64,000 nt of DNA from Luteibacter pinisoli. Lineage in GTDB: Bacteria; Pseudomonadota; Gammaproteobacteria; Xanthomonadales; Rhodanobacteraceae. The notes under the pieces were generated by a model, which saw nothing but the letters and a program-made list of their open reading frames with translations, searched no databases and had not been told where the DNA came from. The position numbers and the translations under genes were made by a program. Positions 24,712 through 32,953 of the stretch are shown here, piece after piece (the stretch's first letter is position 1; each line of letters opens with the position of its first letter). Where the stretch lies: contig NZ_CP041046.1 of assembly GCF_006385595.1 (NCBI RefSeq), positions 3,596,001 through 3,660,000 of the forward strand, given 5' to 3'.

Positions 24712-24746
24712 CTACGAACGACATCTCGAATTGAGATATTTCGTAG
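24712..24746 (-). promoter_or_regulatory. Two-part stem-loop just ahead of the methyltransferase start
   Basis: An outer seven-bp stem (24712-24718 with 24740-24746) and an inner five-bp stem (24723-24727 with 24733-24737) end three bases before the start codon, where a ribosome-binding site would be. It could be an operator or an RNA structure limiting translation. Confidence 0.5.
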
Positions 24747-25390
24747 AAGGCGTTGCCGAATCTCGGCGAATGCCAAGGCAATGTCAATATCGAGATTATC
24801 GATGTTGTGGTGACGCGCCCGCCACAGGTATTGGGAAATGGGGAGCCAGGGCATTCATGGAAGCTCGACGGGAAGTCAAACTGTGACGACGATCAAACTT
24901 TATACGCATATGCCCGCGCTCGATATCTCTAGTCGGCAGCTCATATTTCGCCGATTTTGTACATTCGAGTGATTTGAGGCTCATCACGAGACTTCAAAGT
25001 ACACGGTGCTTCGCGGAAGTCCGAGCGGTCTGGGGCCGTGTCATGACTGGACCGCCACGCACAGCTGACCCGGCGCATGGTTCGGCGAGTGACGCACTGG
25101 TGCGAGCGATTGCTTACTGAACACGTGGTGGCGATGTCCGGTTCACGGCGTCTGGTGATGAACCGGCTTGCCTTACACAATGGTCATCGGTAAGCCAGCG
25201 TCGTTCGCGATGCCCCCCGGCAGATCCTGTGGCTCGACGAAGGACGCATCCGTGCGGCCGATTTTCGAAGCGGCGGATCCTAACTGATTCGCAAAAATCG
25301 AAGCCGTTCCGACAGACATGAATACCAGCTTCGACCTCGAAGTGCGAAGATGGAGGCCCGAACCGCCTTCGCCGGTAAAGGGTGAAAGAC
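24747..25390. other. Gene-poor right flank of the island
   Basis: About 640 bases without a convincing gene. Composition is mixed and open frames are short with poor starts. A leftward frame near 24.75-24.85 kb (LDIDIALAFAEIRQRLL) and another at 25.17-25.33 kb (ASIFANQLGSAASKIGRTDA) have protein-like stretches but no ribosome-binding site. They may be decayed genes. No integrase, tRNA or direct repeat was found that would define an attachment site. Confidence 0.5.
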
Positions 25391-25439
25391 AAAAAAAATG
25401 CCCCACCGGCATGCGCGGGCGCGCGCACCGATGGAGCAT
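25391..25439 (-). terminator. Terminator of the sec operon
   Basis: On the minus strand a 12-bp imperfect stem (25428-25439 with 25398-25409) closes a GC-rich loop and is followed by eight T. It lies 36 bases past the secF stop and separates the housekeeping operon from the island. Confidence 0.88.
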
Positions 25440-25475
25440 CGTAGGGAGTCGACCGGGATTCCCGGCCAGCACTGT

Positions 25476-26444
25476 TTACGGCCTGCGTTCCAGCGCCGGA
25501 TCCTCTTTCGAACGGGGCATCAGGTCCTGCTTGGAAACACCAAGCCACAGAAGGATCGGGCTGGCCACGAAGATCGAGGACAGCGTACCCACCAGGATGC
25601 CGATCAGCATGGTGATGGCGAAGCCATGCACTACCGGGCCGCCGATGAAGAACAGGGCCGCCATCGTGATGCCGGTGAACAGCGAGGTGATGATGGTTCG
25701 CGACAGCGTGCTATTGATCGAGCGGTTTAGCACTTCTTCCGGCGCAGCATTGCGGCTGGAGCGGAAAAGCTCGCGGACGCGATCGAACACCACCACCTTA
25801 TCGTTGATGGAGTAGCCGACCACCGCCAGCACCGAGGCCAGCACCGTGAGGTCGAACTCGCGCTGGGTCAGGGCGAAGATTCCCAGGGTGACCAGCACGT
25901 CGTGCACCTCGGTGGCGAGCGCCGCAATGGCGAAGCGCTTCTCGAAGCGGATCCACAGGTAGCCCATGATACCAACGATGACGAAAATCACCGCGTAGAT
26001 ACCATCGGAGCGCAGTTCTTCACCGACCTGCGGGCCGACGAAGGACTTGCTCTTCATGGTGGCATCGGGGCGCACGGCCTTGAGCGCCGCCATGATGTCG
26101 TTGGACACTTTGGTGGCGGCTTCGTCGCCCGTCAGCTTGGTACCGACGGCTCCCACGTCATCCTTGGGCTGCATGCGCACCGTGACTTCGCGCGTACCGC
26201 CCACCGCCTGCACCAGCGGACCTTCGAGGCCCGCCTTCTCAAGCGTCTGGCGCACGTCGTTGGTATCGACGGGGTTGGCATAGGCCACGTTGACGGCGAC
26301 GCCGCCCACGAAATCCTGTCCGTAGTTGAAGCCCTTGGTCACGATCAGCGCGATCGAGGCGACCATCAGCAGGACGGCCAGCCCGATCGAGAACTTGCGC
26401 AGGCCGAGGAAGTTGAAATTGGCGTTGTGGTTGAAAATTTCCAT
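25476..26444 (-). CDS. secF: Protein translocase subunit SecF
   Basis: SecF (322 aa) works with SecD to use the proton gradient to complete export of proteins through SecYEG. The first membrane helix (LAVLLMVASIALIV) is followed by NYGQDFVGG, and the periplasmic P4-like domain precedes the last five helices, which include TVLASVLAVVGYSINDKVVVFDRVREL and SRTIITSLFTGITMAALFFIGG. Length matches the family. It follows secD after 13 bases. Confidence 0.97.
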   Translation of the reverse strand: MEIFNHNANFNFLGLRKFSIGLAVLLMVASIALIVTKGFNYGQDFVGGVAVNVAYANPVDTNDVRQTLEKAGLEGPLVQAVGGTREVTVRMQPKDDVGAVGTKLTGDEAATKVSNDIMAALKAVRPDATMKSKSFVGPQVGEELRSDGIYAVIFVIVGIMGYLWIRFEKRFAIAALATEVHDVLVTLGIFALTQREFDLTVLASVLAVVGYSINDKVVVFDRVRELFRSSRNAAPEEVLNRSINSTLSRTIITSLFTGITMAALFFIGGPVVHGFAITMLIGILVGTLSSIFVASPILLWLGVSKQDLMPRSKEDPALERRP

Positions 26445-26457
26445 GGCGTATTCCCCC

Positions 26458-28332
26458 TCAGACCGACAGGGTCTTGAGCTTGCGGCCGCCGTGGATCAGC
26501 GCCGTGATGGCATGGGTGACGGTCACCGAGGTGAACATCGAGGTGAGGATACCGATAAACAGGGTGACGCCGAAGCCCTTGATCGGACCCGAACCCATGG
26601 TCATCAGACCCAGCGCGGCAAGCAGGTGGGTCACGTTCGCATCAAGAATGGTCGCCCACGCCTTGTCGTAACCGGTGCGGATGGACGCCAGCGGCGACGA
26701 GCCGTTGCGCAGCTCCTCTCGGATGCGTTCGCAGATCAGCACGTTCGCATCGATCGCCATACCCAACGTCAGCACGATACCGGCGATACCCGGCATGGTG
26801 AGGGTGACGCCGATAGCCGACATAACGGCCACGAGCAGCACCAGGTTGAGGAACAGGGCGATGTCGGCGACGATGCCGAACAGTTTGTAGTAGATGGCGG
26901 CCGCGACGAGCACAAGACCCAGGCCCAGCATCACAGCCTTGAAGCCCTTGTCGATGTTGTCCGCGCCGAGGCTCGGGCCAATGACGCTTTCACCGACGAT
27001 ATCGACCGGAGCGGCCAGTGAGCCGCCTCGCAGGAGCAGCGCCAATTCGGAGGCTTCTGCATCCGAACGAAGACCATTGGTCTGGAACTGCTTGCCAAGA
27101 GGCCCTTGAATCGTCGCGTAACTGATCACCTCTTCGCTAATCTTGGGCGTCTTTATTTCTTTTCCGTCAACAACCTTCGATTCCAGCGTGCGGGTGATAT
27201 AAAGCACCGCCATCGGCTTTCCGATGTTGTCCGAGCTGAATTCCTGCATCTTGCGAGCGCCTGCGGAATTCAATGTGACCAGGACATTTGGCGTGCCATT
27301 CTGGGTATCACGCCCGGAGACGGCAGTGACCAACTCGTCGCCACTTGCGATGACCTTCTTGCTGAGCAACCGAGGAATATGGTCCTGGTCAAAATACAGC
27401 TTGGCATCAGGCGGAACGCTGCCCGAACGGGCTGCATCCATCGCCTGCTGCGAGGTATACAAGCCCGCACGGTACTGCAGCGTAGCGGTGGCACCGATGA
27501 TCTTCTTGGCCTCGGCAGTATCCTGCACGCCGGCGAGTTCGACGATGATCTGGTTGGCACCCTGCTGCTGGATCAGCGGCTCGGACACACCCAACTGGTT
27601 CACGCGCTGGCGCAGCGTCGTGACGTTCTGGGTAATGGTCCCCTGCGCTAGATCGCGCAGTTTTGCAGGCTTGACCACGGCATTCAGCACGAAACGATTA
27701 CCGCTGGATTCGCCATCGTTGACGACGAGATCCGGGTAGTCGGCACCAATCAGCGCAGCCGCCTTCTGGCGATCGGCCTCGGTACGCGCCACCACGTTCA
27801 CGCCCTGACCGCGCGCGTTACGCGAGACGGCATCGTACTGAACGCCCTTGTCATGGAGCAGGGCGCGGATATCGTCCGTGTAGCGAGTCTCCTGCGTATC
27901 GATAACTGCGTTTTGGTCCACTTCCATAAGGAAGTGCACGCCGCCCTGCAGATCGAGGCCCAGCGGCATCGAGTTAGCGTTGAGCGAACGCAGCCACGAC
28001 GGCACGGTGGAAGCGAGGTTCAGCGCCACCGTGTAGTCGTCGCCCAGGCCCGTGCGCAGGGCATCGGATGCCTTGGCCTGCTGATCGATATTGCCGAAGC
28101 GCGCCAACAGGCGGCCATCCTTTTCATTCACATCGATAGACGATGCCGGCACCTTCGCGGTGGCCAGCAGGGTGTCGACCTTGCTCTTCAGGGTCGCGTC
28201 AACCGCCGCGCCACGGTTGCCCGAAATCTGCACCGCCGGCTGGGGCGGGAAGACGTTCGGCAGCGCGTAGACGATGCCGACGAGCAACACGATCAAGACC
28301 AGCGCGTACTTCCAGCGTGGAAAATCACTCAT
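26458..28332 (-). CDS. secD: Protein translocase subunit SecD
   Basis: SecD (624 aa) has an N-terminal helix (YALVLIVLLVGIVYALPNVF), the conserved GLDLQGGVHFLMEVD motif, a large periplasmic P1 region, and C-terminal helices with PGIAGIVLTLGMAIDANVLICERIREEL and FTSVTVTHAITAL. It couples proton flow to pulling precursor proteins into the periplasm. It sits between yajC and secF in the standard order. Confidence 0.97.
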   Translation of the reverse strand: MSDFPRWKYALVLIVLLVGIVYALPNVFPPQPAVQISGNRGAAVDATLKSKVDTLLATAKVPASSIDVNEKDGRLLARFGNIDQQAKASDALRTGLGDDYTVALNLASTVPSWLRSLNANSMPLGLDLQGGVHFLMEVDQNAVIDTQETRYTDDIRALLHDKGVQYDAVSRNARGQGVNVVARTEADRQKAAALIGADYPDLVVNDGESSGNRFVLNAVVKPAKLRDLAQGTITQNVTTLRQRVNQLGVSEPLIQQQGANQIIVELAGVQDTAEAKKIIGATATLQYRAGLYTSQQAMDAARSGSVPPDAKLYFDQDHIPRLLSKKVIASGDELVTAVSGRDTQNGTPNVLVTLNSAGARKMQEFSSDNIGKPMAVLYITRTLESKVVDGKEIKTPKISEEVISYATIQGPLGKQFQTNGLRSDAEASELALLLRGGSLAAPVDIVGESVIGPSLGADNIDKGFKAVMLGLGLVLVAAAIYYKLFGIVADIALFLNLVLLVAVMSAIGVTLTMPGIAGIVLTLGMAIDANVLICERIREELRNGSSPLASIRTGYDKAWATILDANVTHLLAALGLMTMGSGPIKGFGVTLFIGILTSMFTSVTVTHAITALIHGGRKLKTLSV

Positions 28333-28392
28333 GCCTTACATTCCATGGGTGCGGCCGACTCGCGGCCGCGGCTGACGCGTCTGAGACAAAAC

Positions 28393-28731
28393 TCAGTTCT
28401 TCTTGAGGCTGCCCTTCGGCAGCACCTGGGTGACGGCACCCTTCTGCATCTGGACGACCACGCCCGGTGCGATTTCCACCTTGACGAAGGCGTCGCCCAC
28501 TTCCTCGATGCGGCCGGCGAGACCACCGTTCATCACCACCTCGTCGCCCTTGGCCAGGGCGGACAGGAGGGCGCGGTGCTCCTTCTGACGCTTCATCTGC
28601 GGGCGGATCATCATGAAATAGAAGATGCCGAACAGCACGGCCATCATGATCAGCGGGGAAAGGCCAAACGCGCCCTGCGGGGCGGCAGCCGGGGCGGCCT
28701 GGGCAATGGCGGCGTAAGTCACAGGGCTCAT
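28393..28731 (-). CDS. yajC: Sec translocon accessory protein YajC
   Basis: A 112-aa inner-membrane protein with one helix (FGLSPLIMMAVLFGIFYFMMI) followed by the family signature RPQMKRQKEHRALLSALAKGDEVV and NGGLAGRIEEV. YajC associates with SecDF. It lies 60 bases ahead of secD and after tgt in the classical tgt-yajC-secD-secF order. Confidence 0.95.
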   Translation of the reverse strand: MSPVTYAAIAQAAPAAAPQGAFGLSPLIMMAVLFGIFYFMMIRPQMKRQKEHRALLSALAKGDEVVMNGGLAGRIEEVGDAFVKVEIAPGVVVQMQKGAVTQVLPKGSLKKN

Positions 28732-28871
28732 CAGATTTCTCGCAAGTCATGGAACGGTCTAGGAAAAGCGACCGTTCACGTAAAAAGATCGTGGATTATG
28801 CCACGCCCCCCGGCGGCGGTGTACCGCACCCGTCCAAGGCTTTGGGGGCGCCGTGGGCGCCCTGCAAGGCC

Positions 28872-30005
28872 TTACTGCCCGTCGACTTCCGCCTTGCGGC
28901 GTGCGGCATAGAACGCTGCCACGAAATCGTCGAGGGTGCCGGCCTCGATGGCGCCACGGAGGCCGCTCATCAGCCGCTGATAGTGACGCAGGTTGTGCAT
29001 CGTGGCCAGCTGACTGCCGAGGATTTCATTGCAGCGGTCGAGATGGCGTAGATACGCGCGGCTGAAGCCGTTGGCGCAGGCGTAGCAGTCGCAGCCTTCC
29101 TCGATCACCCGGGTGTCGGTGGCGAACTTCGCATTGCGGATCCGCAAGGTGCCTTCGTCGGTGAACAGGAAGCCATTGCGCGCGTTACGTGTCGGCATCA
29201 CGCAATCGAACATGTCGATGCCACGGCGCACGGCCTCCACGATGTCTTCCGGCCGGCCGACGCCCATGAGGTAGCGCGGGCGGTCCTTCGGCAGCAGCGG
29301 GAGGGTGAAGTCCAGCGTGTGGTTGCGCTCGGCCTCGGGCTCGCCGACGGCCAGGCCACCCACGGCGTAGCCATCGAAGCCGATATCGACCAGCTGCTCG
29401 ACGGAACGGCGACGCAGGTTCTCGAACGTGCTGCCCTGGACGATGCCGAACAGGTTGTTCGGGTTCTTCAGGTCGTTGAACGCCCGGCGCGAACGCTCGG
29501 CCCAGCGCAGGCTGAGCTCCATCGAGTCCGAGGCCACCTTCTCCGTGGCCGGATACGGCGTGCACTCGTCGAAGATCATGGCCACGTCCGAATCCAGCAC
29601 CGTCTGGATCTCCATGGAGACCTCGGGCGACAGGAACACCTTCGAACCATCCACCGGCGAGGCAAACGTGACGCCTTCTTCGGTGATCTTGCGCTTATGT
29701 GCCAGCGAAAAGACCTGGAAGCCACCGGAATCGGTAAGGATCGGCTTGTTCCAGCCAATGAACTTATGCAGGCCGCCGAACTTGCCGACGATATCCAGGC
29801 CGGGACGCAGGAAGAGATGGAAAGTGTTGCCAAGGATGATCTCGGCGCCGGTGTCCAGGACATCGCGCGGGGTCATGGCCTTGACCGAGCCATAGGTGCC
29901 CACCGGCATGAAGGCCGGGGTTTCCACGGTGCCACGGCCGAAGCGCAGGCGCCCGCGCCGCGCCGCGCCATCGGTGGCGAGGAGTTCGAAAGGGAGGTTA
30001 CTCAT
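28872..30005 (-). CDS. tgt: Queuine tRNA-ribosyltransferase
   Basis: This 377-aa enzyme exchanges guanine-34 of GU(N)-anticodon tRNAs for the queuine precursor preQ1. It has PAFMPVGTYGSVKAMTPRDV near the N-terminus, the catalytic Asp region TDSGGFQVFSL, GGLAVGEPEAE, and the zinc site CDCYAC with the downstream Cys and His (MHNLRHYQRL). Length is normal. queA, which often precedes tgt, is not here. The next gene upstream is divergent. Confidence 0.97.
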   Translation of the reverse strand: MSNLPFELLATDGAARRGRLRFGRGTVETPAFMPVGTYGSVKAMTPRDVLDTGAEIILGNTFHLFLRPGLDIVGKFGGLHKFIGWNKPILTDSGGFQVFSLAHKRKITEEGVTFASPVDGSKVFLSPEVSMEIQTVLDSDVAMIFDECTPYPATEKVASDSMELSLRWAERSRRAFNDLKNPNNLFGIVQGSTFENLRRRSVEQLVDIGFDGYAVGGLAVGEPEAERNHTLDFTLPLLPKDRPRYLMGVGRPEDIVEAVRRGIDMFDCVMPTRNARNGFLFTDEGTLRIRNAKFATDTRVIEEGCDCYACANGFSRAYLRHLDRCNEILGSQLATMHNLRHYQRLMSGLRGAIEAGTLDDFVAAFYAARRKAEVDGQ

Positions 30006-30130
30006 CCAACCATTCTAACCCGTCTGGCCGAGGGGCCCTCACCTAAAGCTTTTCCCGTGTCAGCCGATTCTTACGATCACAGGAGCGCACCCAATGCAGG
30101 GTGCCGCCCAGGCCCCCGGAGGACCTGCCC

Positions 30131-31300
30131 TTGATCATCCAGCCGACCAGCCTCGCCGCCCAGCTTTGGGCCGGTGCGGCCGCGGGTACCACGGTAACGG
30201 CCGCTGCCACCCAGACCTGGGCGGTGGGGCAGTTGCTGTCTGCCCGCCTGCTGGGCCAGATGGACACGGGGAAGATCCTCCTCGATATCGGCGGCATGCC
30301 GGTGGAAGCGGACGCCACGGGCACCTCCCTGCCCCAGCAGTTCCAGGTGCGGGTGATGACCCAGGGGCCGCAGCCCCAGCTGGAAGTGATGCTGGGCAAC
30401 CAGACCGAACAAGTCGCCATGCAGGGCCTGCGCGAGCGCCTGCCCCAGCAGAACGGCTACTCGCAGCTTTTGAGCGTGCTTTCCGCGCTGGCCCGCCGGC
30501 CGGTGGCCCGGGTGTTGCCCGAGCCGCTGCGTACGGCCCTGGCCACGCTGGAAGCATCGATCAGCAAGCCGGAAGACGTGAGCACGCCGGACGGCATGAA
30601 GCAGGCGATCGCCAAGAGTGGCGCGTTCCTCGAAGCGCAGCTGGCCGAGCCGCACCACGAGACGCCGGCCACCGACGACTTCAAGGCGGCGCTGTTGAAC
30701 CTGCGCCGCGCCCTCACCGACATTCCGCAGACGCGCCAGGCCATGATCCAGGCCCCGTCGCGTCCGTTTACCGACACCCCGCCCCCGCTCGCCCAGCGTG
30801 CCCTCGTGGCGCAGCCGCGCGCCGAGGAACTGCTCGCCGAAGAGGCCGACGCGGACGGCCTGGTATCGCATCTGCGCACCGATGTGCGCGCCGCCGTGGC
30901 CCGCGTTGAAATCGGCCAGCTGGAATCGCAGCCGCAGGCTGGCCTGTGGATGGTCGAGATTCCGCTGACCGGCGTGCGTGGCTACGACGTGCTCCAACTG
31001 CGCATCGAGGAAGGCAAGCCCGGTCCGGGCGAACCGGAAGGCATGTGGACCGTGGGCTTTGCCATCGATCCGCCGACGCTGGGCGCCGTGCAGGGCGAAG
31101 TGCAACTGCGTGGCATGCGTGTCTCGGTGCGCCTGTGGGCGCAGTACGCCGAAACCGTCGGGCGCCTGGAAAACGAATTCAATACGCTGCGCCGCGTGCT
31201 CGAGAAGAGCAACCTGCAGCTCGACCACTTCGCCTGCATGCATGGCTTGCCGGTACCGACCAGCGCTTACAGCTCGGTCCTTCTCGAAGCACGCGCATGA
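30131..31300 (+). CDS. FliK-like flagellar hook-length-control C-terminal domain protein
   Basis: This 389-aa soluble protein ends in a domain resembling the FliK C-terminus: LWMVEIPLTGVRGYDVLQLRI, GMWTVGFAIDPPTLGAVQGEVQL, VRLWAQYAETVGRLENEFNTLRRVLEKS. In FliK this domain switches export specificity in the flagellar secretion apparatus. The TTG at 30131 has GGAGG eight bases ahead; GTG 30101 is the other option. It overlaps the next gene, an FlhB-tail homologue, by four bases, which fits a secretion-switch pair. No other flagellar structural gene is near. Confidence 0.65.
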   Translation: MIIQPTSLAAQLWAGAAAGTTVTAAATQTWAVGQLLSARLLGQMDTGKILLDIGGMPVEADATGTSLPQQFQVRVMTQGPQPQLEVMLGNQTEQVAMQGLRERLPQQNGYSQLLSVLSALARRPVARVLPEPLRTALATLEASISKPEDVSTPDGMKQAIAKSGAFLEAQLAEPHHETPATDDFKAALLNLRRALTDIPQTRQAMIQAPSRPFTDTPPPLAQRALVAQPRAEELLAEEADADGLVSHLRTDVRAAVARVEIGQLESQPQAGLWMVEIPLTGVRGYDVLQLRIEEGKPGPGEPEGMWTVGFAIDPPTLGAVQGEVQLRGMRVSVRLWAQYAETVGRLENEFNTLRRVLEKSNLQLDHFACMHGLPVPTSAYSSVLLEARA

Positions 31301-31560
31301 CCCAGTCCCTTCCGAATCCCCGGCGCAGCGTGACGCTGCGACTGGCCACGCCCAGCAGCAACGGCAACACCCAGCGCATCGACGCCGACGGTGTGAAAGC
31401 CTTGCTCGAGCGCGCGCAGGCCCTCGGCCTTGCGCCGCAGCTGGATCCGCAGATCGCCACGCTGCTGGCGGCGGTTCGCCTGCGCGAGGATGTGCCGAAG
31501 GAGTTGTATGCGGCGCTGGCGGCGGTGGTGGGGACGTTGCTTAACGCTACGCACGATTAG
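31297..31560 (+). CDS. FlhB C-terminal-domain homologue (FhlB/YlqH type)
   Basis: This 87-aa protein matches the cytoplasmic tail of FlhB/YscU: GVKALLERAQALGLAPQLDP, then IATLLAAVRLREDVPKELYAALAAVV. It lacks the NPTH autocleavage site and all membrane helices of FlhB, as do the known stand-alone homologues. These can replace the FlhB tail in flagellar export. It is translationally coupled to the FliK-like gene (ATGA). Confidence 0.8.
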   Translation: MTQSLPNPRRSVTLRLATPSSNGNTQRIDADGVKALLERAQALGLAPQLDPQIATLLAAVRLREDVPKELYAALAAVVGTLLNATHD

Positions 31561-31572
31561 GCGGGCGTGGGG

Positions 31573-31605
31573 CGAAAGATGTCGCCCACAGGGTGGGCTC
31601 CTACA
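31573..31605 (-). repeat. REP-like GTAG extragenic repeat, copy B, supplying the murD stop codon
   Basis: On the minus strand this reads GTAGGAGC, dyad GCCCAC-CCT-GTGGGC, then GACATCTTTCG. The TAG of the GTAG head (31603-31601) is the murD stop codon. Compared with copy A, the third stem pair is swapped from G:C to C:G, so pairing is kept. Confidence 0.82.
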
Positions 31606-32953
31606 AAATGCCTAGGCCCTGGATGGTGGCGGCTCGGGGTTCGAAGCCTGCGAGTTCGGCGAAGCGCTTGCCGCGTTCTGCGTAATCCTTGAACTGATCG
31701 AAGCTGGGTGCGCCGGGTGAGAGCACCACGGTGCCCTGGCCCTGCAGCGCATTCCGCGCGACGCCCACCGCGGCGGCAAGGTCGGTGGCGCGGAATACGT
31801 TGGCGACGCCTGCGGCTTCCAGTGCATCGGCGATGCGCGGGCCATTCCTGCCCTGGCAGAGGATGGCGTCGGGCGCCTGCACGCGCATGGCCTCGACGAA
31901 CACCGTCCAGTCCAGCCCGCGGTCATGGCCGCCGACGATCAGCGCGACATGCGCGTCATGCACGCTCTCCAGCGCGGCGAGGCTCGCCAGCGGCGTGGTG
32001 CTGATGGAGTCGTTGATCCAGCGCAGGCCTCCCCGCTCGCCCAGCGGCTGCAGGCGATGCGGCAGCGGCACGAACGTGGACAGCGCCGGCGCGGCAGCCA
32101 GCGCATCAAGCCCCATCAATTCCAGCGCCGCCAGCGCGGCGCACGCGTTGATCGCGTTATGCAGCCCCGGCGCGCTGACACGATCCACGGCCAGTACATC
32201 GACCGGGCCACGACGAATCCAGCCATCGGCCACGTGCCAGCCCGCCGCGTCATCAAACGTATTCAGGCCCGGATGGTCGGCCGCGCGCGCCAGCAGCGCC
32301 GGCTGCATCGCGTTGACCAACACGCGCGCGGAAGCGGCGAGCAGTTTCAGCTTGTCGTCGACATAGCGCTCGCGCGAGCCATGCCAGTCGAGGTGTTCTT
32401 CATACAGGCTGGTGACGACACCGAGGTCGACGCCGAGCGCCTCGCTGGTCTGGAAGCTCGACAGCTCGATCACCCACAGATCCGCTTCACCGTCGTCGAG
32501 TTCAAGCAACGGCAAGCCGATATTGCCGGCCAGCGCGGTGCGCACGCCCAGCGAACGGGCGAGGTGCGCGATCAGCGCCGACGTCGTGCTCTTGCCCTTG
32601 GTGCCGGTCACGGCGACCGAACGCGTACCGGCATGGCCACCGAACCACAATGCCGTGCCCGAGGTGAAGCGCGTACCTGCGGCCTGCGCGCCGAGCAGTT
32701 CAGGCTTGTAGGCCGAAATACCAGGCGACTTGATGACGATGTCGTAGGACGACAAGGCGACGGCATCGGGGGCGACGGCATGGACGACGGCATGCGGATA
32801 CGCCGCGCGCGCTGACTCCGCCTCGTCCGCGCCGAGGTACACATCGACGCCCTGCCCCGGCAGCCTCAGCGCCAGCGCATCGAGCGCAGCGCGGCCTTCG
32901 CGGCCAAAACCCCAGACCGCGACGCGCTTGCCGGCAAGATCAGCCCAGAGCAT
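31601..32953 (-). CDS. murD2: UDP-N-acetylmuramoyl-L-alanine--L-glutamate ligase (MurD2 type)
   Basis: This 450-aa Mur ligase has the ATP loop VAVTGTKGKSTTSALI, ELSSFQTSEAL, HLDWHGS with the metal/carbamate region, and the C-terminal VLSPGAPSFDQFKDYAERG. In Xanthomonas the MurD partner of MurL adds L-glutamate, which MurL then epimerises, instead of adding D-glutamate directly. Because murL overlaps this gene by 14 bases, I assign the MurD2 type. Specificity is inferred from that pairing. The C-terminus ends inside a REP-like repeat. Confidence 0.85.
   Translation of the reverse strand: MLWADLAGKRVAVWGFGREGRAALDALALRLPGQGVDVYLGADEAESARAAYPHAVVHAVAPDAVALSSYDIVIKSPGISAYKPELLGAQAAGTRFTSGTALWFGGHAGTRSVAVTGTKGKSTTSALIAHLARSLGVRTALAGNIGLPLLELDDGEADLWVIELSSFQTSEALGVDLGVVTSLYEEHLDWHGSRERYVDDKLKLLAASARVLVNAMQPALLARAADHPGLNTFDDAAGWHVADGWIRRGPVDVLAVDRVSAPGLHNAINACAALAALELMGLDALAAAPALSTFVPLPHRLQPLGERGGLRWINDSISTTPLASLAALESVHDAHVALIVGGHDRGLDWTVFVEAMRVQAPDAILCQGRNGPRIADALEAAGVANVFRATDLAAAVGVARNALQGQGTVVLSPGAPSFDQFKDYAERGKRFAELAGFEPRAATIQGLGIL

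Noticed and set aside
24537..24854. A short leftward frame with a protein-like stretch (LDIDIALAFAEIRQRLL)
   Set aside because: It overlaps the methyltransferase in another frame, has no clear ribosome-binding site, and runs through the hairpin before that gene. It may be a decayed gene, but I cannot support a call.
25173..25472. A leftward frame in the non-coding flank containing ASIFANQLGSAASKIGRTDA
   Set aside because: It runs across the sec terminator, has no ribosome-binding site and matches no family I recognise.
28846..28862. GC hairpin between yajC and tgt as a terminator
   Set aside because: There is no T-tract on either side in the direction of transcription, and tgt and yajC-secDF are normally read together.
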